This document shows positions 33,096-45,874 of a stretch of DNA of 64,000 nucleotides, piece after piece (the stretch's first letter is position 1; the number at the start of each line of letters is the position of its first letter). The notes under the pieces were generated by a model that saw only the letters and a program-made list of their open reading frames with translations, did not search any database and had not been told where the DNA came from. Made by a program: the position numbers and the translations under genes. The DNA comes from Asparagopsis taxiformis. Lineage: Eukaryota > Rhodophyta > Florideophyceae > Bonnemaisoniales > Bonnemaisoniaceae. The stretch spans positions 1 to 64,000 of the forward strand of contig JALQPE010001833.1 in NCBI GenBank assembly GCA_030407315.1, read 5' to 3'.

Positions 33096-36000
33096 TGACG
33101 GGGAGTGAGGTGTCGCACTCCCGTCAGGAGGTGGAGCGATTACGCTACTCGGTGGACATCTCACCACAACCACCTCCGCAGGAAAAGGCTGCAACTCCCT
33201 CTAGGGACCAAAGTCTTTCCCAGACACCAACCCCTTCGGGTTCCCCCACAGGGACTCGAACCTCAAGGCCGAAAGCCTCATGCCTGCTTAAGGCCGCCCA
33301 TTACGTAGTAATGGGTTCCATCGGACTCGATACGTCAATTCTCACGCCCATGCGTATGGTGATGGACACCGGGTCCGGACCATTGGTCATCCATGAAAGG
33401 AGCTTACCCCAAAATTGGGAACAATTCCAAGTCCCTGCGGGGAAAGTTCCGCAACTGGCCGATGCTAACGGCAATCCTCTTCGGATAAAAGGCAAGATAA
33501 TACTGTCCTTACAGTTAGGCCACAAGTCCTTTGAGGAAGAATTCTTCGTCGCGCCTAAGTTGGCCGTACCCCTCATCTTGGGAACTGGGGCAATGAATAC
33601 CCACGTAGACGCAATTAGGTGCCGGGCCCAACGAATTGATATTCACGACGGCGGGTCGATAGCTATCCTAGTGATGTCGCCTACGCGTAAAACATCCCCC
33701 ACCCTTTCGTGCTACGTGGATGCCTCGCGACCCTCTAATGGGATTAACTTAGACCGCCAGCCTCATGGCATTCGATTGTCACAAAGTGTGAATGTTCCTC
33801 CGCGGAGTCAAGTAACAACTACTGTTGTATGCGCCGGTGGCGGCTTGAGTATACTCTCTCCGAGAGATCGGATCCTTCACCGACATCGTGTCTCTATCCC
33901 GAATGGGGTTGCGGAAGTCATCCCGCGACAGGAATTCCTGACTATATTAACTAACTTCGGTACATCCGCCAAGTACTTCCCAAAGGGGACAATTATAGGC
34001 TATGCCCTTCGGGCACCCGAACGGCCAATGCGCCCCATGGCTCTCAGCCGTTCTACCCCTTCCTCCCAAGAGGCCTCCACTATGGTGACTACTCTCCATC
34101 AGGAGCAAAAGGCCGAGGCCACCCAACCATCAAACTGGAAGCAAGAAGTCTCTCTGGACCACCTTGGTCAAATCCCGTTGAGGGAACGCATCCTTAGCAT
34201 GCTATCTCGATACGAGTCTATGTGGGATGGATCCCTAGGGGACATCCGCGCTACGGAACACCGAATCGACATAGTCGAAGGGAGCAAGCCTAGACGGCAA
34301 CAACCCTACCGGATGGGACCCGCTCGCCGAGAGATTGCCCGTAAGGAAATAACCAGCATGCTGGAAAAAGGAGTGATCGAACCATCGACCTCCGAATGGG
34401 CTAGCCCAGTGGTTCTTGTCCCGAAGAAGGATGGTAAATTACGCTTTTGCGTCGACTATAGGGGTCTTAACGACATCACTGTCAATGATGTGTACCCCCT
34501 TCCACGAATGGATGATTCGATTGCATTGACTCCCTCGGAGATGCTCAAGTATTCACCACATTGGATTGTAATTCTGGCTATTGGCAGATCCCTGTTGCAC
34601 AGGACGACCGTGACAAAACGGCATTCACCTCCCATTTGGAGACATATCGCTTTAAGCGTTTGCCCTTTGGCTTGAAGAATGCTCCGGCAACGTTTCAACG
34701 TGCCATCGACATTATTCCTAGCAGCGTTCGCTGGCAGACCTGTCTGATTTACCTAGACGATGTGATCGTATTCTCTCGGGACGAGGCCGAACATCTCCAC
34801 CATGTGGACCAAGTACTCTCCCTCCTACGGGAAGCAGGTGTCACCCTGAAGTTGACAAAATGTCATTTCTTCGAAAAGAAGGTTGACTACCCGGGACATG
34901 TCGTGATGCCAGGAAAGCTAGCTGTTGCACAGAACGCCACTTCGGCTATCGCTGACGCGATCTTTCCGCAAACGCCTACGCAAATGCGATCCTTCCTCGG
35001 AAGCTGTGGCGTCTTTCGACGATTCATCAAAGGGTATGCCGCAATTGCGCACCCCTTGAACGAAATTCTGACCAAAGACAGCCTCCCTAAATTCGGGAAA
35101 GAACCTCCTACCGAGGACCAACGACGCGCGTTCAACGCTCTCAAGGAGGTCATGGTCAAACCGCCGATACTGGCTCTACCCAAGTTGGGTCAACCCTACA
35201 CCGTAGACACGGATGCTTCCGCATACCAAATAGGATGCGCTCTGCTTCAGCAGTAAGGGGAAGAGAACGATCTCAAGCCAATTGGCTATTGGTCGCGGAC
35301 CTTGACTAAACCTGAAAGAGGTTACTCCCCTACGGAGCGTGAATGTCTAGCCGTCGTATGGGCTGTCACTATCCTACGTCCATACTTGGAGCAAACAAAG
35401 TTTGTAGTCCGGACGGACCATAACGCACTGCGTTGGCTTATGAATATCAATGACCCTTCAGGGAGACTATGCCGTTGGCGCCTCCGACTTGCGGAATTTG
35501 ACTATCAAATAGTCTACCGACCCGGTCGGGTTCACCAACTGCCAGACGCCCTTTCGCGTGTTGAAACTAACGGCGAGACGCCCGTCACTATTGACGATGA
35601 AATGCCAACTCTGTTGGCCACGCACGCACCGCAAGGTGAAACATCCTTGGATGATGATACTGATGTTTGGTTCTACGACCTTTCTCTAGCAAGAGACCAC
35701 GCCGAGGAGGCGCCTAATCGCAACGGTACACCCGTCTTGACAACTCATCCGCAAACGGAAAACTATTGCCCGATAACTCTCCAAGAGTGGCTCGAAGAGC
35801 AACGAACAGACGACTTCTGTCAACAGGCCCTGGCCTCGCAGAAATCTGACTCTCTCTTCTTCGAAGACGAAGACGGTGTCCTTTGTAGGAAGTCCAAATT
35901 GGACGGGTCATCCCAAATTGTGGTACCCAAAGCCTTGCGGCTACGTCTATTGACGATGTGTCATCACGGAATCCTAGCAGGACATCCTGGTCAGAATCGC

Positions 36001-38112
36001 ATGTACGACACGATGCGCCTATCTTACTACTGGCCTGCAATGGCTGCGGACATAACCGGAACGGTTGAACGCTGTTCAGCGTGTGCGAGAAACCGATTAC
36101 GGTTGCGCAAACATGCGAGTACCCTCCAGCTGTTCCCAGCTACCACACCATTGGATGACGTTGCAATTGACCTCCTCGGTCCTCTACCTCGTACCAAGAA
36201 GGGTAACGTGCACCTACTGGTGATTTCATGTCGCTTCTCCAAGCTCACCCAAGTGGTGCCCCTGCGAAGCATTACGGCTTACCATGTGGCAGTAGCCTTT
36301 TGTACACATTGGGTGTTTAAGTATGGTCCTCCACGGACATTACTATCCGATAACGGTCCGCAATTTGCATCTAAGTTCTTCCAGGCTGTCTGCCTCCAGT
36401 TAGGAACGAAGAACGTCTTCACGACGGCATACCATCCCCAGACAAATGGGCAAGTCGAACGGTATAACCGTACTCTATTGAGCACGCTACGTAATTACGT
36501 CAATGACAACCAGGACGACTGGGATGTCTACGCATCAGCGTTAACCTATGCGTACAACATGCACGTGCATCGCACAACGGGAACTACACCGTTCGACCTC
36601 ATACTAAGCCGACCTCCACCGCCATATGCGACACACCATTCGGTGAAAAGGAGAGAAACGCCAGACGCGTTCACGAAGCAAGACTTGTTACGCAGTATTA
36701 CGGATACCATTGATATGGCAGGTAAACGCCTTCACAGCGCGCAAGCACGCTACAAGCGTAACTTCGACCGGTCAATCCGGAAGTCTAAACGACTCATCAC
36801 TACCGATGATTACGTTTATCTGGATAATCCAGAAGTCCGTGAACGGAACAAGCTAACTCCAATAGCTCAAGGTCCCTATAGGGTTATCCGTGCCGGACGG
36901 CGAACGGTTTACATCGACCGCGATGGTATCACCGAAAAGGTTAGTCTCGATAGAGTTGCACTCGCTCCGCGACCAACCGAGGAACCAACCTTGCCACCTA
37001 GGCCACAGTCCGTTAACGCACAAGCGTCACCATCAGGTGCAGACGCCCTCGCGCCGAATACACAACCACGCCAGCCGCCGGGCGACGGCCAACAATACGC
37101 GCCAAACAAATCACCTTCACCAACTCCTAATCAGGAATACCCCTTCAGGGATCAACTATCGTCTCCACGACAACCTACAATTAGGATAACACCTGAAGGT
37201 AGTGGTTTGGGACAAACCACCCTTCAGGAGGGGGCCCCCGACGCTGTGCGCGTAAGCAAAAATTTTGCAACTCCCTCTCGGGATCAACCTTGTAGTCTTT
37301 CACCCTTCGGTAACTCACCCACAATTGGGAACGACGCACACGACCCAAGTCGTTCACCCGCCCAGCCGGTAACTACCAACCGCAATCGCACACAATTGCG
37401 AAGAAGTCAACAAAGACGCCATGACAACTCTGCCAATGCAGACCAAGACGTCAACCCAGACCGGGCTCTTACATCGCACAAGCGAACGTTGCGACAAGAC
37501 ACGACAAATGTCGACGCTGCTGAAGCCGCCCGAAGACGTTCAAACCGCACAATCGCGACGAGAGGACAACCATCCAGGTCACGCGTACAGACGCCGAGTT
37601 CCCCTCAACGGGACGCGAACCCTCCATCGGGAGCCGAACTTCGCATAGCGAACCAAGCAAGTCAAGCACCCGCCCATTTGGCAAAACCCAAACCGGGTCG
37701 ACACACTCGCTCAAGCGCGAAGAAGAAGAAAGCCACGGCAAACCCCGTAAGGTCTTTGGAAACCACCCCCAATGGGGAACAAGAGAAAGCGCCACAGGGC
37801 ACGCAGCCGAACTCGGAACGAGTAGCTCTCCCTGAAGGGACGAAGGAAACCCCAGAGGGAAGTAGCGACGCCGAACGCGCAACCTCAGAGGAGGAATATC
37901 CCATCGATGATCTCCTAGATTACGTCACTGACGACGACGGGGAACAATGGTTCCTGGTGAAGTGGTATGGCTACCGAAAGCCGACATGGACGCAACGCGC
38001 GAACGTCCCCCCTGAATGGGCATCAAGGTACTTCCGTCGAAGACAACACCGCGAAGGTGACAGGCAACCACGCCGAGCGCGCACGCGCAAACCCAAGAGA
38101 GGGAAGAAGTAG
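33095..38112 (+). pseudogene. pol: Pol of gypsy element B with chromodomain, broken
   Basis: Starts at the ATG overlapping the gag stop. Protease keeps its active site (MDTGSG, ~residue 88). Reverse transcriptase follows; after PRMDDSI the frame is lost through five extra bases (about 34523-34527) and resumes as DSLGDAQVFTTLDCNSG in another frame, with YLDD intact. An in-frame TAA at 35254-35256 sits after LLQQ, where element A reads a third Gln (CAA to TAA). RNase H (VRTDHNALRWL), integrase HHCC (CHHGILAGHPG, CSACARNR) and DDE (AIDLLGP, LLSDNGPQF, QTNGQVERYN) are otherwise open to 38112. A Pro/Gln/Arg-rich linker of ~300 residues precedes the C-terminal chromodomain (FLVKWYGYRKPTWTQ). Two defects make it inactive as it stands. 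Confidence 0.92.
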
Positions 38113-38419
38113 AATAACCCCACAGGGATAAGAACCTAACAAGGTACCCACTGGGTGGAGCTACCAAACCTCGGAGGGTCAAGCCAAAAAGGGCGCACTT
38201 TATCACCGCCAACCGGAGCCATTGTGGAAATTAAGATTTTCAGGAAATGAAAAAAATTGGCAAAAAGGGTTTCAACAAACAAATCCGCACGTCAGCGTGA
38301 TGATGCATCTTTAATGTACCTCAGAGGTGCCTCAGGACTACCTGATGAACAATGGCGCAACGCAAAAGCGTGTTCAAACTACCGTTAGAGGTTATTCTCC
38401 CAAAGGCAATTGCCAGTCC
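38113..38419. other. Interval between pol B and the reverse-strand frame
   Basis: No gene, and no LTR matching the element B 5' LTR, was seen directly after pol. Confidence 0.4.
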
Positions 38420-41400
38420 TTAGCGACGATAATGGCTAGAAGGCCGAGGCCGATGAGAGGCAGACGGTGCCGTAGGGGCAGGAGCGCGTACATTCGTCGA
38501 AGGACGAGGATGGCGGGGTGCAACCCTTGCGAAGGTAGGATTACGACGCAAACCGCGTTGCGGAACTGCACTAGAACCCCGACGACGGGCAGGCACAGGG
38601 CCATGCGAAGACGCAACCGCAGAGGCGGATAACCCAACTGCTGGGATGGACGCGGGAGGCGGAGAAACATCTGGCGACTCAGGCGACCCTAACCGGGCAT
38701 CAAGACGCGCAAGTAAAGGATTACTAGCATCCGCAGCACCCACGGGGGAATGAAGACGAGTACGCACGTTGCGTTCGGGAAGACCCTCATCGGGAGACCT
38801 AGCGCGACGACGCGAGTAACCAGGCTGAACGGCCTCCTCGCCACCCTCTTCGGGAATAACTGCTTGCTGCAGTAGACGCCTGGCGTCCTCCAACTCACCT
38901 TCTAATTCCCCAACCCGGGTTCGCAATTCTGCTGCCTCCAGGCGTGCGGCCTCAACCTCCCTATCCGCTGTGCGGCGACGCTCTCGGGCGATGTTACGCT
39001 GTTCGCGTCCTTGCTTATAGCGAGCAGCTAACGTGATGCACGACAATGCGAGTCCATCCAACGCGGATCTCACGATGTAACGCCCATTGGCAGATGCAAA
39101 AATGGAAGCCACCGTACCATCCCCGAGATCATCGGCCAGCCGCTGCACATGCGGAATCGATAGCAATTCGCGACTCGACAATTCCCCACGTAGGATATCA
39201 ACAGCAGGAGGCTGACGCGTGACTACATCATCACCGTTCACGGATGGCTCAGAGCCTTGGTCGGATGTCAGAAGCGCCTCCATGGCGGGACCCACTTGGG
39301 ATGAAGGGGCAGCTGTAGGCTGAGGGGTTGGCTCGGTAGGCGCGACGCGGTAGGCGCGACGGTCATCGGGACCTGACTTTCGTACAAGTCATCAGCACCA
39401 CTGGGTGGTAAGGAAGCAACAGGAGCGAAGCTCCGTCCTGCGTAAGGCGAACGCCCAGCTGGGCCTCCCGCCTCGGCGGCCGTCCACCACGGACGCGGCA
39501 CAAATGCCTCGCCAACAGGCTGATATTTGTAAGAGTCGGGGTGACCGTCGGAATACCTGTCAGGCTCCACGCCGTAATACCCATCTTCGGTGAACTCACC
39601 ATCTCTGCGATAAGGCGGCAGCTCTGCGACTGTACCATCTCGATGGTTTAACACATTAATACGTAACGCCCTCACCGGCAAGTCAACAGTCCTGTATATA
39701 ACCAACCACCTTCTCCGGTGCCACTCCCGTGATGTTGGTACTGACCAATTCCTGCGGATAATCATCACCCCCAAGGGCCACCTTCAGCAACCGACGCACT
39801 ACCGAACCAGGTAACTCCCGACTATAGGGGACCACGTCCGACACCGGAACCTTCGGGATATCGTACCAAGTACTGCTCACCCTATTGAGGAGTTCCTCCG
39901 CCATCACCGGCACAAAGCCCCGCGTCTCGGCGGTACGAGCCAACTCGATCCCTATAAGGATATCCCTCTCCAACTCGAGGTACGATCGGAACCTATCCAT
40001 TCGCCATTCGGGCGCGTCGCGAAGAGCGGAATTGTGGAAATACACCAGCGACGGAGGGTCGGCAACGGGCAAACACATCGGTGGAGATGACTTGCCTTCC
40101 CAAGTGGGATCATCCCATAGCGGGTCCAAAGCTTCCCTAGCTACCTTCATGGGTCTAGTGGCCGGCTCAGCAGAGCTACCATGACGGTGCGCGAACACGC
40201 GATAATCATTCGCCGTCACCTAACGACGCCCCATCCTTCGGGAAGTAACCCTAGCGTGCAAACGCATATGATGCTCGTAGCTACCCGTATCGGGACGTGG
40301 AGGGTACGCAAACCAGCGTGACCGAACCATCGGTAGATCCGCTACGGAGCCTTGGTACGATCCTCCTTGGAACAAGCGACGATTCATACGTTCGACGTAA
40401 AGCGCATCTCCGGGATGGAGCAGGAAAGTCCTGTCGCTGCATAGCGTATGGGGGACACGGAAGTGACGCATAGGGCGACTCGAAGGGAGACGGGCGTAAG
40501 CCGACCAACATTCGTTTTGAACCTGATGGTTTTGACCCCGGAGGGAGCTCATGAGAAGCATATCGCGACGTAACTCGCTTCTCGGGCGATCCGTAAAGTC
40601 CCTACGAGGGAGTCGCGCAAACGGGTAGTGTTCCCAAGGAGCGGCGAGCTCACGCCTGAAAGGCAAGGCTTGCGAGTCGAATACCACCAGTTCATCAGCA
40701 TTGGCTGGGTAGAATTCTCCCATGGAGCGCCAATTGGCAGTCGGCTTAGGTGCCCGAGGGGGAGTGTCGTGTGACGGAACAGCTGGTGCTGGAGCAGACG
40801 CAACCGCGTAAGGGTCAACTAGGGCGGTGCCCGACGGTCTTACGCCTACAGGGGCATCGGCGGCAGCCGCACCAGACCCACTTCGGGTAACTCTGCCAGT
40901 AGAGGCATATGGGTCTATGACCTTCTCGACAGGTTGAGCATTAGCCTTTTCGGCTGCTGCCTTCTCGGCTTCTGCTCGAGCAGCCTCGCGGCGCAATTCT
41001 TCTTCCCTACGCTTTCGAGCGTCCGCCAGTATCTGTTGGTTGCGGCGGCCATAGTCCTCATAGGGATTCGCTGAAGCGTCATGACCAGAAAAGGTACGAG
41101 CCGCCGGGGCGGAAGGACGAGAAGTAATCGGACGCGAACTTGGCGAAGGCCTGACGTTCGGCTGCCTTGTTGGCCTGGGCGTAGCGCCTCCCTCGGCGAC
41201 GACTTCTATCACCTCCTCGGTGTCGGCCGGCATGGCTCCCCTTGGGGACGGGCCGGCGGCCTTCGATGACTCACCTTCGCGTGACGGCGGATTAACCGAT
41301 GACGGTTTGACACTTGCCACTGGGGTGGAAGGCTTCGGGGAAGCAGGCGATTCAGCCGGAACAGAGTCGCGCTCTTGTGCGCTTGCCCTGGTAGGGGGGA

Positions 41401-41653
41401 CCGTCTCTTCGGAACGTGCTTGCGCACTCACAACCTTGCCAGCAGGCGACGCTGGATCAGCGGTGCCTTTGGCGGCAGTCGAACGCGTTCGCGTTTGCGA
41501 TTGAGCCGCGGTGGCTGACGGCACGCGTGGCGCTGAAGTCGACGAAGACTTAGCCGGTGTAGGCGGGACCCCGGTGCGGGAAGAGGAAGCCTGGTGGCGA
41601 GTCGTGGGTCGGCGAACGCTGGAGCGTGTGGTAGGACGGTTGGGCGAACCCAT
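38420..41653 (-). pseudogene. Decayed coiled-coil gene antisense to element B
   Basis: Reading leftward from ATG 41653, a Ser/Thr/Pro-rich start leads to an Ala/Glu/Arg helix (ADARKRREEELRREAARAEAE, ~215-235) and then a globular-looking part. The frame meets TAG at 40220-40222 but continues in the same frame to 39683. From about 39.7 kb coding potential moves to a second frame (to 39268) and then a third (39295 to 38420), which holds a clear coiled coil (EAARLEAAELRTRVGELEGE) and a basic tail. I recognise no family. Placement after pol on the opposite strand and similar base composition raise the possibility of an antisense accessory gene of the retroelement, but an independent element is equally possible. 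Confidence 0.5.
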
Positions 41654-41980
41654 ATTGTCTCCTTCCTCTTCGAGGATTCGAATTGAATCGGAGCACGAGG
41701 GTCATCCTAAAAGCCAGTAGAGGCGATGACGGACGTTGATAAAAACTCTGAAGCGGGACGAACAAGTGGCCTATTGGCTTAAGTCTCCGGGAGGGAGCTG
41801 TGCTATTCAACCCAGGAAGGGGGATCGCGAGGCAATGGGCCGAAACGGCGAATGCAAGCCTCGAATTGGCACCGCTCGTGCGATCACGCAGCTAATTATT
41901 TAGCAGATGTACGCAAAAACCCTTTGAGGGATAATGGAAAGGACGCGAATGCGTGGACGCAGTTGGACACCGAAGGGGTG
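41654..41980. other. Upstream sequence of the reverse-strand frame
   Basis: No gene seen. A purine-rich stretch (GGAAGGGGGA near 41815) could be a polypurine tract of a retroelement, but no LTR follows it that I can match. Confidence 0.3.
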
Positions 41981-42205
41981 CGTCTGTGTTCTCGGAAATG
42001 GACGCGGACGTCCACAACCTCTAGTACACCTAGTATTACTAGGCGGACGTCCATGTTCTCCAGTATTTTTGGATGTCCGCCTAGAGCCGGACGTCCATGT
42101 GGTCCAGTACGTCTAGTATTACTAGGACGACATTCATTTTTTCTAGTACCACGGATGTCCCCCTCGGGATGGACTTCCGCCATGTCTAGGTCCACCTAGG
42201 ACGGG
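41981..42205. repeat. GGACGTCC / CTAGTATTACTAG motif cluster
   Basis: Several copies of GGACGTCCA-like and GGATGTCC-like sequence alternate with CTAGTATTACTAGG dyads (near 42030 and 42115). GGACGTCC-like words also edge the ~200-bp repeats at 43.6, 44.1 and 48.9 kb, so this is probably the remnant of a related repeat. Confidence 0.6.
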
Positions 42206-42289
42206 CGCCGGTTCAGAAATTCAAAAATTTCGACCCCAGAAATTTCTGCCGCCGTGCTCGACATGGATGTCCGCATCCATCACGGCGAC

Positions 42290-43300
42290 CACTCTATTTT
42301 TCCTTGTCGGTCGACTCCAATTTCGTCTTTAATTTTTTCATCCTCTCGCTCCCACCCCCTTCCTGTTGGTGCTCACCTCCCCCGTACTGTACCTCAAACA
42401 CCCCCAATCCACTCTAGCACGCATTTTCAGCTACCTATCCCCGTTTCCACGGTGCACACCTCCATTCCATACCTACTTTTCTGCTCTACCGTACAGATTT
42501 CGTATAACCAGTCCTCATACTACCTCAGAATAGGGAAAAACACCCCCTATATCCTCGACCATGCTTTCCCCCATCACCTTTGCAACGTATTGTTCTTCAA
42601 TACTCTCTCTCCTCTACCTTCAACCCCTCTCCTTCGCCCTCTCCACAAACTTCCCCTGCAGCTTACTCTTCAAAACCTCTCACTCCCCATCCCGTACCCG
42701 ACCTGCTCCACCCCGCCCTCCCTCACCTGCTACATGCCCCCCACGCCATCCACATCTTCGATACCGTATACAGCACCACCACCGGCCCACGCTCCCGCTC
42801 CCCCGCCGTCTCCCCAGAAACTCCCCCCCCGCTCTGAACCACATATCAACCCCCCACTTCGCACCCATCCCTCTCCCTCCCCAAATACAATAACCCCCTT
42901 CTTCTCCATCACATCCCCACTCACCACAGCCAGAACAGACGCCACCCCCTCCCCCTCTTTCTCCTCACTTTCCTAAAACCCCCCTCTCTCAGCGCCTTCA
43001 ACCGCACCCTCCTACGGTCCCACCTAAACACCTCCTCCACTCTCACTACCCCAACACCCCGCAGCGTCTCCCCAATCCCCATAATATGCTCGTCGGCACT
43101 CCTCTCCGAATCACACTCCAATCTAAACCCGCACTCCGTACATTTCCACCTCCCCCTGTACCATCCCAAGATTGCATCCCCCCACAGAACACATCCTCAT
43201 ACCACAGAACAATTTTCTTCCTCTCATACGTCATCCTTAAAACCTCCATCTGCTCCATGTAAATTTCGATGTAAATATTTTCTCCACTATGCAATCTCAA
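42290..43300. other. Pyrimidine-skewed region
   Basis: About 1 kb in which the + strand is strongly C/T-rich (runs of CCTCCC, CTCCCC, CCCACC). The 240-codon forward frame at 42254-42976 is Pro/Ser/Thr/His low complexity and is judged a composition artefact. On the reverse strand, 43300-42921 shows a fragment with CTECG and Lys/Arg-rich sequence in two frames, possibly a decayed zinc-binding protein, too weak to call. Confidence 0.55.
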
Positions 43301-43589
43301 ACATGTATGAGCCTATGACTTTCCGCTTTGTCAACCCTGAATATTGGTACTCATGTATTCATAAAATAGGGCCACCCACATCCCTATCCCGTTCTGCAAG
43401 CTTTACAAACTACCAGACGCATACTCCACAACTATACAACAAACACTACTCGCTATTTCAGACGACGCGGTACACAAGTAGCGCAGTCTCAACCTTCCGT
43501 GACTCCTTCCCTGATGCGTACAAGTGCGAAACACATCTAGACGTATATCAGAAGTGAGTGCGGGAATTTTCGGCACAGGAGATGCTGGG
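43301..43589. other. No gene identified
   Basis: Only short frames; nothing recognised. Confidence 0.35.
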
Positions 43590-43680
43590 CCACCAAATTG
43601 ATTTTTCGGAAATTTTAGAATTTCTGGGCTGGCCAGCAGTGCAATCGAGCTGGACATCCACCGGACGTCCATTTCAGGTT
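43590..43680 (+). repeat. Partial copy of the ~200-bp repeat
   Basis: Contains the right half of the repeat: TTTCTGGGCTGGCCAGCA, then GAGCTGGACATCCACCGGAC. It lacks the palindromic left half. Confidence 0.7.
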
Positions 43681-43775
43681 GGTCTTGAGAGAGTGAGGCG
43701 GGACCGTGATGGAACAAGGACCAAGACCTGTCCCTGACGTGTTGGCCTGAAATCGATCCTTCGTGAGACGCGATT

Positions 43776-43893
43776 TTGGCTTACAGATGGTGCTTATAGA
43801 AGCCAGTGATAGCCCCGATCGGGGCGGCGGCCAGTTCCGGCTTACAGTTGGTGCTTACAGACGCCAGTGATAGCCCCCGATCGGGGCGGCGGT
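43776..43893. repeat. ~64-bp tandem duplication with CCCCGATCGGGG
   Basis: Two adjacent units starting GGCTTACAG and sharing GCCAGTGATAGCCCC and GATCGGGGCGGCGG, the second slightly longer in a C run. Confidence 0.8.
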
Positions 43894-43930
43894 CGTTTCC
43901 TGGGGCCGTTGTGGCCAAATTAGACACATT

Positions 43931-44125
43931 CATTTGAATTAAAATTTGGCTATTCTCAAAAACATGCACATGTGAACATGTTTTTGAGATGAGGGTGTGC
44001 CGTACGGCACAATCGACCGCCCAAATCGATGTTTTTTGCAATATTTTTTTGTGCCTGAAATTGTAGAATTTCTGGGCTGGCCAGCAATGCATCTGAGCTG
44101 GACATCCACCGGACGTCTATTTCAG
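43931..44125 (+). repeat. ~200-bp repeat, copy R1 (+)
   Basis: Contains CTCAAAAACATG / CATGTTTTTGAG (12-bp inverted arms around a CACATGTG core), the perfect palindrome GTGCCGTACGGCAC, ATCGATGTTTTTTGCAATA and CTGGGCTGGCCAGCAATGC. Same sequence at 48711 (+) and 52485 (-). Confidence 0.9.
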
Positions 44126-44399
44126 GTTGATCGTGTATCGTGCACGTCCACCCATTACCGGAAGCAAGTAGGCGATGAAGCACGTACAAACCCAATTGTT
44201 CTGCTATTTCTAGCATAGACCATCGAGTCTAGAGATGTGAGGGAATCGTCCTGGAAATCATGCTCCAACCCACGAGGGAATGGACAATCTAGTTTGAAAG
44301 CATGGAACGGAAGTACATTATAATAGGTTCATAGATTGAAAGTGATAAAGGAGATGATTATATTCTCGATAATTGTTTACCAAAGTAGTAGTTGTTAAG

Positions 44400-45874
44400 C
44401 TATTTAGCCGTCGGAAAATGTTCTTCCTCTTCGTCCTCACTATATTCAGGATCTCCCGGCAGAATAGGCGTTATCGGCAACTGTGGAGTTGATCTGCTCA
44501 AGATGAATTCTTCACCCGCTGTGAGGGTTCTCTTCTTGGGAGCTTCTGTCGTCTTCATCCGCATGATTCCGAGCTGCCCGTCTTCGGCCTACGATCTTTC
44601 TTGACCGGGATGGGAACAACTGTCCTGTGGCGAACATTGACAGGTGCCGGTTGACTTGCCTGGCAGACCGGCGCGGAGCATTGGCGATTACTTCTTCTTC
44701 GAATCCCAACCGCCTGATGAAACCAAACGAAACATTGTCGGGAATCGGATACGACGCATTCCTGAAATACGTGTGATACCTCGTTGTCGTGTGTGACACA
44801 ACTCTGTCGACATGCCCTGCCCCGGCATGTTGTACATGGCCGTGACCGATGAAGACTGAACGTGGCGGAACGATTACCTTCTTCAGCTTCATCGTCTTGG
44901 CGTACATATCTAATTCCAGCGCTTTGGAAAAGACGTACTTGTGGGACCCTGGACACACCCAGATAGGGAATGGGTCATCTCCGTTGGCAATAACAAAGTA
45001 ACCCGGAAGTTGATCTTTGCGGTCGCGAGGAGGAACAGGGAAATCATTGTGTGGGACCTGCCGAGGACACCCCTTTCCCGTTATCAAAAACCGTCCCCCA
45101 GATGCCGGCATGACAAGTTTTTCTCCCGGTAAACCGCACTCCTCCAGCCCTATCAGCCGGACAAGGATTCCCAACCACACATCCAGCAGGGCTCGCCGCG
45201 TCACAAACTTGAACCGGTCGATATGCGTCTCATCGTTCTCGGCATAGTCAACCAGGCAGTGGCGCGTAGACGTGAAGCGAGCCCTCCCCTCATTCCGGTT
45301 CTTCTCATCTGTTTCATCGTCCCCTGTATTGACAATGGGACTCCACAGCTGCCGGTTCCCAGGGTCCTTGTGCACCTGCTCCCCCTCCCATGTTCCCAAA
45401 GTACCGAAACAATTCCTGGTTAGGAATTTCTTCCATGAGACCCAAGTCAAATGGGAACTTGTCCGACGCATCGAGGTAGCTTACATCCGCGAAATTGTGC
45501 ATCACCGTATACCCTCGCTCGTTGATTTCCGTTCGGCAATTGTGGAAGTACGCCATACCAGTGCCGGCCTCATACGAATCCTTCCAGCTTGTAGACATTC
45601 GCGCAACCTGAGCGAAGTCCAGCCTCGAGGGTAGAAACGTCGATGTAGGCTCACACATCGCCTTGGCAGCCATCTTCCACGCTGCGAAAAACATCGGATA
45701 GATGGTGTCGATCTCGAAAACAAGATGACGAGCCCGATGTTGTTCCGGAATATGCAGCCCCTCAAACACAGGGTCCATCGCCACTTGCTTCAAATACCTC
45801 ACCTCTCTGCCCTCCTCATCGATTTCCACACTCTCCAATAACAAGCCTGAGCTCAATCGGGGGCAGACAGCCAA
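44400..45874 (-). pseudogene. Fe(II)/2OG-dioxygenase-like domain, frameshifted
   Basis: Read leftward, coding sequence starts by 45874 (overlapping the end of the ParB-like frame). It changes frame near 45385 in a G-rich run, continues to about 44512, and changes once more to end as EDEEEEHFPTAK with TAG at 44400-44402. The middle shows a double-stranded beta-helix pattern: VPHNDF (HxD iron ligands), WVCPGSHKY, and FIGHGHVQHAGAGH (distal His), with an Arg/Tyr-rich strand after it. This resembles PhyH-like and TET/JBP-class 2-oxoglutarate oxygenases, whose substrates range from small molecules to methylated bases. The substrate cannot be read from sequence. The acidic tail and the ParB-like partner upstream suggest a nuclear or DNA role. 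Confidence 0.6.

Noticed and set aside
38113..38419. 3' LTR of gypsy element B directly after pol
   Set aside because: By eye there is no match to the 30.45-31.09 kb LTR-like sequence; a sequence self-alignment would settle it.
42254..42976. 240-codon Pro/Ser-rich forward ORF
   Set aside because: The pyrimidine-rich composition lacks stops by chance; no domain or natural start context.
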